Shown: positions 48,668-56,520 of the stretch, piece by piece
Numbering within the stretch: position 1 is the stretch's first letter
How the letters are laid out: every line of letters starts with the position of its first letter
Source: Tolypothrix bouteillei VB521301
GTDB lineage: Bacteria; Cyanobacteriota; Cyanobacteriia; Cyanobacteriales; Nostocaceae
Assembly (NCBI RefSeq): GCF_000760695.4
Contig: NZ_JHEG04000001.1
Location: 1,582,717-1,646,716, forward strand
Length of the DNA: 64,000 bases
Reading direction: 5' to 3'
Made by a program: the position numbers and the translations under genes
The notes under the pieces: generated by a model
What the model was told of the DNA's origin: nothing
The model's input: only the letters and a program-made list of their open reading frames with translations
Databases searched by the model: none

Positions 48668-49135
48668 ACTGAGGGTTCGCCGCTTTCTGTAATCCAATCT
48701 AAAATTAGCAATCTGCAAGAGGGACATGCAGTTTTAGCTTCTACTCTTACAACCAGTATAGATGAGGTTAAAGATACTCAAGCAAATACTCAACCAGTTA
48801 CCCAAAGAAATACTCAAGTAGATACTCCAATAGCTACTTAAGCTAGAAAAGTATCAAATAAATCTAATGCTAAGACATCAAATAGTAACAGTACTCGTAC
48901 AAATACTGATAAGACTACCCAAAAAGAAAAAGGTGCTTTAGCCGCTGTTTCAGAGATGAATCAAAGCAAAAAACCCTTAATTTGTAAGCATTGTGGAATT
49001 GTGGCAGTTCACAAGCTTTATGGCTCAAGGAAAAATAAAAGTACTGGAGAAGTTGTACCTCGGCATCAATCTATAAATTGTGGAAAAACTTTTTACAAAG
49101 ACGCTAGTAAAAGTAGCAGGTGCCAAATACAATAG
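48668..49135 (+). pseudogene. Zinc-ribbon protein relic with an in-frame stop
   Basis: A plus-strand frame reads TEGSPLSVIQSKISNLQEGHAV, a Thr/Gln-rich repeat (NTQPVTQRNTQVDT), an in-frame TAA at 48839-48841, an Asn/Ser/Thr-rich linker, then a zinc ribbon CKHCGIVAVHKLYG ... INCGKTFYKDAS and stop. The ribbon resembles the N-terminal CxxC...CxxCGKxF ribbon of some IS1-type transposases and DNA-binding proteins. No start codon; 5' end lost. Too short for a normal scan because of the stop. Confidence 0.5.
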
Positions 49136-49231
49136 TAAAAATAAACTAAAAATCAGTTTTTAGCGCGATTGGAGAGGTACGGCACCTATAAAATTATATA
49201 TGATTATTTACTATATAACTGCAAAAAATTG

Positions 49232-49624
49232 ATGTTAACTCTACTTCAAGCAGAAAATATCTGTAATAAAGCACTAGCAAAAGCCGAGGAATTAAAAACT
49301 CCAGTCTCAATTGTAATTTTAGACTTTGGCGGTCATGTAGTCTTAAGTAAAAGAATGGACAATGCTTCTTACCTGACTTTAGAAGTTGCCCAAAATAAAG
49401 CCACAATTTCGGTTATTTTTAAAACTCCAACTCATATTATGGGCGAGATTGTCAAAAAAGTGCCTGACATTAAAGAATCTATTAACATAATTCCAGGTAA
49501 AGCCATTTTGCTACCTGGAGGCTTTCCAATTATGCAAGATAATATTTGTATTGGGGCTATTGGAATTTCAGGAGGAGATTTAGAAACTGATAAAGCTATT
49601 GCAATAGCAGGAATTGCTATTTGA
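49232..49624 (+). CDS. GlcG/HbpS family protein
   Basis: 130 aa from the ATG at 49232 (a TTG 21 codons earlier is in frame but unlike the family). Motifs: LLQAENICNKALAKAEEL, VSIVILDFGGHVVLSKRMDNA, AQNKATISVIFKTPTHIM and the Gly-rich GAIGISGGDLETDKAIAIAGI. This fold is found in HbpS (a haem-binding, redox-sensing extracellular protein) and GlcG-like small proteins; the ligand here is unknown. No signal peptide visible. Stands alone between two pseudogenes. Confidence 0.8.
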   Translation: MLTLLQAENICNKALAKAEELKTPVSIVILDFGGHVVLSKRMDNASYLTLEVAQNKATISVIFKTPTHIMGEIVKKVPDIKESINIIPGKAILLPGGFPIMQDNICIGAIGISGGDLETDKAIAIAGIAI

Positions 49625-49657
49625 TTGAATTAAGGATAATTACGCGGAAATCACATC

Positions 49658-49874
49658 CTAGTGGTTTGCAACCCCATCATCAATAGCTTTCCTAAGTTTT
49701 TCGGGCACGTTTCTATCTATCAATCCACACCTTTTCAATGTCGGTTGCTCTCAGGTAAGCTGCGGCTAAAGCCAGCTGTTTATCTCTGACTGATTGGCAG
49801 GAACGCGATCGGGTAACAGGCACCTGCAAGTTATAAACATTACCAAGATTACGAATAATATAGGAGTTATATTG
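49658..49874 (-). pseudogene. Small gene relic broken by a 4-bp duplication
   Basis: On the minus strand a frame reads IIRNLGNVYNLQVPVTR and RDKQLALAAAYLRATD, then IEKVWIDR and a stop; immediately after, another frame reads NVPEKLRKAIDDGVANH and stops at 49658. Removing one GATA of a GATAGATA repeat joins them into one continuous frame. No start codon and no recognised family. Confidence 0.4.
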
Positions 49875-49984
49875 CTAACTTTCTGGGAACTTCATATTCT
49901 CACTGCTATGTCAACTCGTCAGTACTAACCGCTCCGAAATACCTATGCAAAGCTATTCAGTACTAGGTGGTAGCGTTATTTACC

Positions 49985-50150
49985 TAATAACAGCCTTGCT
50001 GATTTCTTCCTGCTTCGTCCTGGGGATGTCGGCATCCTCCAGTCCACAGGCTCATCCCGAAGAGCTTTCGGTGGTAAACGCATATTTCCATAAGTTAATT
50101 GCAGCGTTTAAGTCCCTGTCACACTTAAAATTACAAACCTCACAATGGTA
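49985..50150 (-). ncRNA. Putative omegaRNA / right end of the IS200/IS605-type element
   Basis: Just past the tnpB stop the minus strand reads CCTGTGGACTGGAGGATG then CCGACATCCCCAGG (50050-50019). The inner GGATG/CATCC and outer CCTG/CAGG arms form a compact stem, followed by ACGAAGCAGGAAGAAATCAG. Structured RNA covering the tnpB 3' end and the element's right end is the known arrangement of omegaRNAs that guide TnpB. The exact ends and guide cannot be fixed by eye. Confidence 0.45.
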
Positions 50151-51173
50151 GATTCGTTCATCTAATGTGAGGGATTTTTTAAGATGACCACATTTGGAAC
50201 AGGACTTTGAACTTGGATAAAATCTATCCGCCACAATCAACTTTGTTCCAACCAGTTTACACTTGTACTCTAACTGGCGTCTCAACTCATAAAAACTCAT
50301 ATCCTGCACGGCGGCGGCTAGCTTATGATTTGCCATCATCCCTCTTACATTTAAGTCTTCTATCGTTACAAAGCTGTGGTTTTTGGCTATGTAAGTAGTT
50401 AACTTATGCAAGTAATCTTTTCGGAGATTGGCAACTCTTCTATGTAGCCGTGCAATCTGCATTTGTGCTTTTTTCCAATTAGCAGAGCCTTTAACTTTAT
50501 TCCGGTGTAACCACTGCATTCGGCTTAATTTAGCTTGATGCTGTTTGTCAGCTTTTACTCCTTCAAACACTTTTCCAGTGCTGAGAGTGGCTAATGCTTT
50601 AACACCTAAATCTACCCCTACATCGGGATGCATCCACGTTAGGGAGCATCCTGGCTCTAAATCCTTGACCTCTACTTTGTAGCTGATAAACCATCTGTCA
50701 GCTTCACGGGAAATCGTACAAGTCTTGATAGGAACGGAAGGTACTTTCTCGTAAGTTTTCAGAATTCCTATTACCGGAACTTGAATTCTTTTCACTCCTT
50801 TTACTTTGATTGTCCCTTCCAAGGTAAAAGAATCCTGTTTCCCTTTCTTCTTAAACTTAGGTACTCCCTTTCGTTTTTCCAAGCCATCTTTCCATGCTAC
50901 TCGCAACGCTCTTAACGCCATTTGCGGTGTGGATTTACTGCATTCGTAATACCACTTATTCTCAGGTTTAACTAGTGCAACTAGCCATTTATGCAATTCA
51001 ATTGCGCTTGGGAATGGAATTTTATCGTCTGGGTTAACTTTATTGTGCTCTAGGAGCTGCTTGGTTAATCCTAATCCCCAGTTCCAGGCATGACGTGCCA
51101 CCCCACAATGTTTTAACATCATTGTTCGTTGCCAGTTATTTAGCTTTAGTTCGGTTTTAAATCCTAATAACAT
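50052..51173 (-). CDS. tnpB: RNA-guided endonuclease TnpB (IS200/IS605 OrfB)
   Basis: 373 aa from the ATG at 51173. The N-terminal domain (MLLGFKTELKLNNWQRTMMLKHCGVARHAWNWGL) is typical. RuvC motifs: I in GVDLGVKALATLSTG, II in FVTIEDLNVRGM, III in CDRDLNAAINL. The zinc finger CSKCGH...CEVC lies between II and III. All catalytic acids are present, so the nuclease is probably active, cutting DNA beside a TAM under omegaRNA guidance. The frame is open 15 codons further upstream, but that part overlaps a small ORF whose stop overlaps this ATG by 10 bp, suggesting coupled translation. Confidence 0.93.
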   Translation of the reverse strand: MLLGFKTELKLNNWQRTMMLKHCGVARHAWNWGLGLTKQLLEHNKVNPDDKIPFPSAIELHKWLVALVKPENKWYYECSKSTPQMALRALRVAWKDGLEKRKGVPKFKKKGKQDSFTLEGTIKVKGVKRIQVPVIGILKTYEKVPSVPIKTCTISREADRWFISYKVEVKDLEPGCSLTWMHPDVGVDLGVKALATLSTGKVFEGVKADKQHQAKLSRMQWLHRNKVKGSANWKKAQMQIARLHRRVANLRKDYLHKLTTYIAKNHSFVTIEDLNVRGMMANHKLAAAVQDMSFYELRRQLEYKCKLVGTKLIVADRFYPSSKSCSKCGHLKKSLTLDERIYHCEVCNFKCDRDLNAAINLWKYAFTTESSSG

Positions 51174-51301
51174 GGCAACGCTTTCATCCATTCTCGAATT
51201 GCTTGTGACTTGTTCCATCCTTGCGCTTCGGCATACTTTTCCAGCTTAGTTAGCTCTAGTTCGGTGAGTAAAACTTTCACCCATTTATCTCGGTGTACCA
51301 T
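51164..51301 (-). CDS. Small ribbon-helix-helix-like protein upstream of tnpB
   Basis: 45 aa, ATG at 51301. It reads MVHRDKWVKVLLTELELTKLEKYAEAQG then WNKSQAIREWMKALPCY: a strand followed by two helices, the pattern of short CopG/RHH-type DNA-binding proteins. Such mini-ORFs precede tnpB in many cyanobacterial elements. Its TAG ends inside the first codons of tnpB (ATGTTATTAG overlap). It may repress the element. Confidence 0.6.
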   Translation of the reverse strand: MVHRDKWVKVLLTELELTKLEKYAEAQGWNKSQAIREWMKALPCY

Positions 51302-51320
51302 ATTGCCCCTTTTCCTATGT

Positions 51321-51346
51321 AGTCATATCATGTCTATATTATGACT
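51321..51346. repeat. Candidate IS left-end hairpin
   Basis: AGTCATA (51321-51327) and TATGACT (51340-51346) form a 7-bp stem with a 12-nt loop upstream of the RHH-like ORF, as expected for the left end of an IS200/IS605-type element. Confidence 0.45.
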
Positions 51347-51479
51347 ATCTCACCAGTCGAGAACACCGTATCTGTCCCGAATATAAAATCAAAAAGCTCT
51401 GCAATTGTGCCGAGCCCTGCATAGCTTTGCATAGAGATTAAGTTACAGTTACTAGCCCTAGCCCTTTCTCCAAGCGTTT

Positions 51480-54356
51480 ATGAGTCATAGCCCGCGTATC
51501 AAAACAATTCTGATTCTGGCTGCCATTCCCCATGGACTACGCTTGGATAAGGAAATTCGTTCAATTGAAGAAGCTATCCGCCGTGCTGCAAAGCGGGATG
51601 TCTTCGAGATTAAGATTAGGACTGCTGTCCGTCCTCAAGATATTCGCCGCGCTCTTGCAGAAGAAAAACCCCAAATTGTCCATTTTTGCGGACACGGGCT
51701 AGAAGATGGCAGCTTGCTCTTAGAAGACGATTCAGGAGAAAACAAGTCTGTCTTAGCAGAAGGGCTTGCATCACTGTTTCAGTTGCATACAGATTATGTA
51801 GAATGCGTACTGCTTAACGCCTGTCATTCTGCTAAACCAGCTAGTGCAATTAGCAAACATATCAATTACGCGATTGGGATGAATCAGCCCATTGGGGATA
51901 AGGCAGCACTCGTATTTGCAACTGGGTTTTACGATGGGTTGGGCTATGCAACTTCAGATAATATTGATGTGTATCAAAGGGCTTTTGAGGAAGGTAAGGT
52001 TGCAATTCAATTAGAACACCTTTGTGAAGAACAAACTCCAGTTCTTCAAAAAAAACAACGAGAGCTAGTAAAAGCACACTCAAGCAATAGCTCTGCAACA
52101 TCAACTGAAGTGCTCAAAGCAGGTAACCCTCATAAAACTTTAGCTTATTGGCAGGGACGCACAACAGAGTTACAGCAACTCGAACAGTGGCTACACGATA
52201 AAAATATCACTTTAATTGGTATAGAAGGTATTGGGGGTACGGGAAAATCAACACTGGCTAGCAAAATTTATGAAGAAACCAAAGGTTTTCCCAAGCGATT
52301 TTGGGCTGATGTGGGTTCTGGAGACGTTTTTAGTGACCTAGCTTATCAAGTTTTAAACTACTTTGGCTATCCTATCCCAGAACGAGAATCACAACTCATA
52401 GAAGCTCTCATTAAGTGTTTGCAATCAGGAGATTATTTATTTATAGTTGACAATCTAGAAAGTTTATTACGATCGGATGGACAGTGGCACAGCCAGTTCT
52501 ATGAAGATTTTTTCAAAGCTTGGGTAGAATGTGGCAGCAGGAGTACAGTCATAGTCACGACTAGGGAACGACCTCAATTACGCGGCGTTGAGTGGTTATC
52601 GCTTAGAGGTCTAAACATCGAAGAAGGAACGGCATTACTAGCTCAATTAGGTATTAAAGGAGATTTAGAGGCATTTACCAAGTTAGTGGATGGACATCCC
52701 CTGCTGTTGAAATTAGTAGCTTGTTTACTAAAAGAAGAATATCCTCATGACCCTAATTTAGAGTATTTGGTAGATTTAGGGTTAGGAAATTTGCAGCAAT
52801 TGCTAACCGATGGGCAAGTTGTTGGTCAGCACCGACGGGAAACAGTAGGAATGGCGTTGGTCTTAGATGCTAGCTTCAAGAGATTGAATGATTTTCAAAA
52901 AGATCTGTTACTGAATGTTAGTGTTTATCGTGGTTCTTTTGATACTCGAGCGGCAAGTGCTCTCGTACCCCAGCAAGAAGCAACAGCCATTGAGAAAGAA
53001 TTAAAAAACTTGGTTAAGCGTTCCTTTTTATTAGAAAAACTCAACGAGCAGCGTCAGTTTGAATTTCAACCTGTGGTGGTTGAATATTTGCGGTACAAAG
53101 CAGGCGATCAAACTTTAGCACATCAGCAAGCAATCTCTTACTACAAAGAAGTTGCTAAACAACCACCTTGGCAAGCAATTGATGATGTCAAAGCACACCT
53201 GGAAATTTTTTATCATTATTATCAACTGAGAGATTACGACAAAGCTTTTGATAGCATTTGGATTTGTAATAATTTCTTAAAATTGCAAGGCTATTACACT
53301 GTTCAGGTTGAACTCTGCGAGCAGATGATAGGAGTTTGGGAAAAAACGAGCAGATACGAAAATCAGAAATATCAATCTCTCCTCACCACTTTAGGAACCG
53401 CTTACTACTGGCTCGGACAATACCAACAGGCAATCTCAATCCGCCAACAATCTTTGGAGGTAGCTAGGAAAATTGGCGATCGCCAGCTTGAAGCTCAATC
53501 TTTACACAATTTAGGCACTGTTTACAATTTACTTGGGCAGTATCAAAGAGCTATGGAACTCTACCAAGAGTCTTTGGAGATAGCAAGAGATCTCCGCGAT
53601 CGCCAGCACGAGGCTAAATCTTTAAATGGTTTAGGTACTGCTTACTATTGGATGGGGCAGTATCAACAGGCAGTAGAATTCCGCCAGCAATCTTTGGAGA
53701 TAGCAATCTCAATCGGCGATCGCCAGGGAGTTGCCATTGCCTTAAGCGGTCTGGGTGCTGCTTATAGCTTGCTCGAGCAGTTTCAACAAGCAATAGAATT
53801 TCACTCCAAGCAACTGGAAATAGTTAGGGAGCTTGGCGATCGCCAAGGAGAAGCCATTGCTTTGGGTGGGCTGGGTACTGCTTACTGCGGACTTAAAGAG
53901 TATCAGCAGGCAATAAAATACCACCAACAGCATCTAGAAATAGCTAAGAAGATTGGAGATCGCCGAGGAGAAGGCATTTCTTTAGGTAATTTAGGCGTCG
54001 TTTACTACTGTCTTAAGCAGTACGAACAATCTACAGAATTCTATCAGCAGCAATTAGAAATAGCAACGAAGATCGGTGACCACCAACAATCCGCTAAAGC
54101 TTGGTTTAATATTGGTCTTGCATTAGAAAATCTCAATCGAGAATCAGAAGCGATTGATGCTTATCATCATGCCTATAAACTTTATCATCTTCTAGGGATT
54201 TATACTTATATGCAAGAGTGCGATCGGCGTATTGAACAACTAACAAGGGCAGAAGCAGCACCGAATATTGCCCCAAATTTACAAAGATGGCTAAGTCACT
54301 TGAGGTATTCAAAAGAACAACTATGGCAATATATATTCGCTTGGTTTAAACAGTAA
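51480..54356 (+). CDS. CHAT-NB-ARC-TPR signalling protein (STAND/NLR-like)
   Basis: 958 aa. An N-terminal CHAT caspase-like protease domain (about 5-190) has the dyad H72 (IVHFCGHGLEDGSLLL) and C115 (VLLNACHSA). An NB-ARC NTPase follows: Walker A GIGGTGKST at 250-258, Walker B LFIVDNLESLL, sensor VIVTTRERP and the GHPLLLKLVACLL region. The C-terminus has about seven 40-residue TPRs (residues about 630-900), each with a GDRQ/GDRR turn. STAND proteins of this kind oligomerise on ligand sensing; here that would activate a protease. Relatives act in antiviral defence or programmed death (inference for this gene). ATG at 51480, directly beside the tnpB element. Confidence 0.93.
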   Translation: MSHSPRIKTILILAAIPHGLRLDKEIRSIEEAIRRAAKRDVFEIKIRTAVRPQDIRRALAEEKPQIVHFCGHGLEDGSLLLEDDSGENKSVLAEGLASLFQLHTDYVECVLLNACHSAKPASAISKHINYAIGMNQPIGDKAALVFATGFYDGLGYATSDNIDVYQRAFEEGKVAIQLEHLCEEQTPVLQKKQRELVKAHSSNSSATSTEVLKAGNPHKTLAYWQGRTTELQQLEQWLHDKNITLIGIEGIGGTGKSTLASKIYEETKGFPKRFWADVGSGDVFSDLAYQVLNYFGYPIPERESQLIEALIKCLQSGDYLFIVDNLESLLRSDGQWHSQFYEDFFKAWVECGSRSTVIVTTRERPQLRGVEWLSLRGLNIEEGTALLAQLGIKGDLEAFTKLVDGHPLLLKLVACLLKEEYPHDPNLEYLVDLGLGNLQQLLTDGQVVGQHRRETVGMALVLDASFKRLNDFQKDLLLNVSVYRGSFDTRAASALVPQQEATAIEKELKNLVKRSFLLEKLNEQRQFEFQPVVVEYLRYKAGDQTLAHQQAISYYKEVAKQPPWQAIDDVKAHLEIFYHYYQLRDYDKAFDSIWICNNFLKLQGYYTVQVELCEQMIGVWEKTSRYENQKYQSLLTTLGTAYYWLGQYQQAISIRQQSLEVARKIGDRQLEAQSLHNLGTVYNLLGQYQRAMELYQESLEIARDLRDRQHEAKSLNGLGTAYYWMGQYQQAVEFRQQSLEIAISIGDRQGVAIALSGLGAAYSLLEQFQQAIEFHSKQLEIVRELGDRQGEAIALGGLGTAYCGLKEYQQAIKYHQQHLEIAKKIGDRRGEGISLGNLGVVYYCLKQYEQSTEFYQQQLEIATKIGDHQQSAKAWFNIGLALENLNRESEAIDAYHHAYKLYHLLGIYTYMQECDRRIEQLTRAEAAPNIAPNLQRWLSHLRYSKEQLWQYIFAWFKQ

Positions 54357-54468
54357 AAATGGATGAGACTCAAACCATATACAAAGCTTGATTTCAAATA
54401 TTTTCAAACCGTTGAATCTCAATCAAATAACCATCAGTCTTGGTGGGAAAGTGCCAAAACGGGAAAGG

Positions 54469-55158
54469 TTAAAATCGCTCAACCCAAGGGCGCAATTCGA
54501 CTTCCCATGTCCAAGCATTGCGAGGTTGACGCAGAATGTTGAGATAAGTTTGAGCAATTGCATCGGGATCGAGCAAGCTATCAGGCTTGTCATCTGGTTC
54601 CTGACGTGTAGCAGAACGAATTGCACCATCAATGATGAAATGCGCTACATGGATGTTGTGAGGAGCTAATTCACGAGCAATGCTTTGAGCTAAACCTCGC
54701 AAAGCAAATTTACCCATGGCAAAAGGTGCAGATCTAGGATAACCTTTGACGCTAGCGGAAGCACCCGTCAAGAAAATAGCTCCTCCACCCAAAGCCAACA
54801 TACGTTTCGCCGCCGCCTGAGCTACTAAAAAACCCCCATATGCTGTAATCTCTAAGGATTTGGCTACTTCAATTGGATCGAGTTCAATGAGCGAAGCCGC
54901 AATTCGCAAGCTAGGATTGTAAACAACTACCGTTGGTGCTCCCAACTTTTGTTCGACATCATGAAAGAGTTGATTGACTTCATCCGGTTTTGAAGCATCA
55001 CAGGCAAAACTAATAGCTCCTATGTCCTGGGATAATGCAGTGAGCTTATCAATTCGCCGTGCGGCCAAAGCAACTTTTATCCCTTCGGCTGCAAACAGGC
55101 GGGCTAAGGACGCACTGAGTCCACTACCAGCGCCAACGATCAATGCGGTAGTTGTCAT
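54469..55158 (-). CDS. Short-chain dehydrogenase/reductase
   Basis: 229 aa. TGxxxGxG-type cofactor motif as VGAGSGLSASLARLFAAEG, followed by ALAARRIDKL. The catalytic Ser region is IFLTGASASVKGYPRSAPFAMGKFALRGLAQSIARELAPHNIHV; the usual YxxxK appears as F-A-M-G-K, with Phe replacing the catalytic Tyr, as in some atypical SDRs. The substrate is unknown, and activity may be altered. ATG at 55158. Convergent with the CHAT gene. Confidence 0.85.
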   Translation of the reverse strand: MTTTALIVGAGSGLSASLARLFAAEGIKVALAARRIDKLTALSQDIGAISFACDASKPDEVNQLFHDVEQKLGAPTVVVYNPSLRIAASLIELDPIEVAKSLEITAYGGFLVAQAAAKRMLALGGGAIFLTGASASVKGYPRSAPFAMGKFALRGLAQSIARELAPHNIHVAHFIIDGAIRSATRQEPDDKPDSLLDPDAIAQTYLNILRQPRNAWTWEVELRPWVERF

Positions 55159-55260
55159 TTGCCGATCGTTCCTCGATTTCAGAATTAATACAGTTGGTTA
55201 CTAGATTTTTAACTTTTTTCTAATAGCCATTGTACGGGACTTCTTACCTAAAGCCTAGAA

Positions 55261-56073
55261 TTATTTCACAATAAATCCATATTTTTTGAGTACGCTCTTA
55301 GCTGGGTCGCTAGATAAAAACTTGACAAATCCTTTGGCAGCTTCAACATTTTGGCTGGTTTTGAGTATTGCCAGAGGATAAATAATGGGAGAATAATATT
55401 TTCCCTCTGTAGCAACAGCAACTTTTACTTTGTCAGAACTTTTTGCATCAGTGGAATAACCGAGCCCTGCATCAGCATTACCATTTTCTACTGATGCTAA
55501 GACTTGTTTGGCATTTTTTTCATAAACGAATTTAGGCTTGACTTTATCGAGAATGCCTAATTTTTTAAACACATCCTGTGCGTATTGACCTGCTGGAACA
55601 CTTTTAGGATCTCCAATTGCAATTTTCTTAACCTTAGAGTTTGCCAAGGTATAGAAGCTCCTAATGCCAACAGAATTATCTTTAGGTACTATTAAAACTA
55701 GCCGATTGTTTGCCAAGATGCTCCGCGTTTTTGGAACTATTAGCCCTTTTTCTTCCAAACCATCGACTTGCTTTTTACTAGTAGAAATAAAAATGTCAGA
55801 TTGTTTACCCTTTTCAATTTCTTTGGTTAATGCGCCTGAAGCACCAAAGTTATAAGTAATATTGATATTGGGTTGAGTTTGTTGATAGAGAGTTTTTATT
55901 TCTTCCAACGCATCTTTTAAACTACCCGCAGCAGAAATAGTTAAGTTGTTGCTTGATTGTGCCACAACGGCAGAGGGACCTGTCAATCGAACGCTAACCG
56001 CTAAAAGCAAGCTAACAGTAGCTGTAGAGAGAAGGTTAAAAATTTGTTTTCTTTTCATTTTTCTTAAAGACAT
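55261..56073 (-). CDS. modA: Molybdate ABC transporter substrate-binding protein ModA
   Basis: 270 aa. Signal peptide to about residue 39 (LLLAVSVRLTGPSAVVAQ), mature start NNLTISAAGSLKDALEEIKTLY, and family motifs NFGASGALTKEIEKGKQSDIFISTS, IAIGDPKSVPAGQYAQDVF and GNADAGLGYSTDA. Binds molybdate or tungstate in the periplasm. No modB or modC is adjacent, so the permease and ATPase must be elsewhere. The ATG at 56073 is used; an alternative ATG five codons later also gives a good signal peptide. Confidence 0.92.
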   Translation of the reverse strand: MSLRKMKRKQIFNLLSTATVSLLLAVSVRLTGPSAVVAQSSNNLTISAAGSLKDALEEIKTLYQQTQPNINITYNFGASGALTKEIEKGKQSDIFISTSKKQVDGLEEKGLIVPKTRSILANNRLVLIVPKDNSVGIRSFYTLANSKVKKIAIGDPKSVPAGQYAQDVFKKLGILDKVKPKFVYEKNAKQVLASVENGNADAGLGYSTDAKSSDKVKVAVATEGKYYSPIIYPLAILKTSQNVEAAKGFVKFLSSDPAKSVLKKYGFIVK

Positions 56074-56520
56074 GGCTTGCAGAAACGACTTGTTTACAAC
56101 CTTTGCAGAAATTTTCTGGGTCAGTTGAAGAAAGCAGAGGACAAAATGAGTTTACAGAAAGGGATTCTGACCCATCCTGTATTGAGATGGGCTACAAGCC
56201 CTTACCACAAGAGAAAGTTGGCTACTTTTTAATTTAGAAGTCCCCAAACACGTTGAGAGGAATGGCGTCATTACCCACTAATTAGGTTTTCTTTGGGCAA
56301 TACACACTCACAGTAGCTAAAATTTGTCACAAATCCATGAATGATTTCTACACTATGGCAATTTTAAAATACTAATATTCGATTGAATTACCGTATTTTT
56401 AATACATAGTCTCATAATCTTATTCAAAAAACAAGCCTTTTGTAACTGAAATACATAATACGGGCAGTTCAAAAAATGGGTTGCTTTTTAGCTTGGATCG
56501 ATACCTTTTCTACTGATGCT
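56074..56520. other. Intergenic region with no recognised feature
   Basis: 447 bp between modA (minus) and the hisC stop. AT-rich, no ORF of note and no clear riboswitch or tRNA. The modA promoter should lie in the left part. Confidence 0.5.

Larger units (their letters stand above)
49943..51434 (-). mobile_element. IS200/IS605-type (tnpB-only) insertion sequence
   Basis: The region contains a ribbon-helix-helix-like small ORF, tnpB and a probable omegaRNA, but no tnpA, so it would be mobilised in trans. A 14-bp perfect inverted repeat, CTATGCAAAGCTAT (49943-49956) and ATAGCTTTGCATAG (51421-51434), brackets it; true IS605 ends are hairpins rather than inverted ends, and a candidate left-end hairpin (AGTCATA/TATGACT) lies at 51321-51346. 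Outer limits are therefore approximate. Confidence 0.65.

Noticed and set aside
49945..50151. 68-aa plus-strand ORF with a signal-peptide-like start
   Set aside because: It overlaps the tnpB 3' end and the likely omegaRNA on the other strand; the hydrophobic run comes from that structured DNA.
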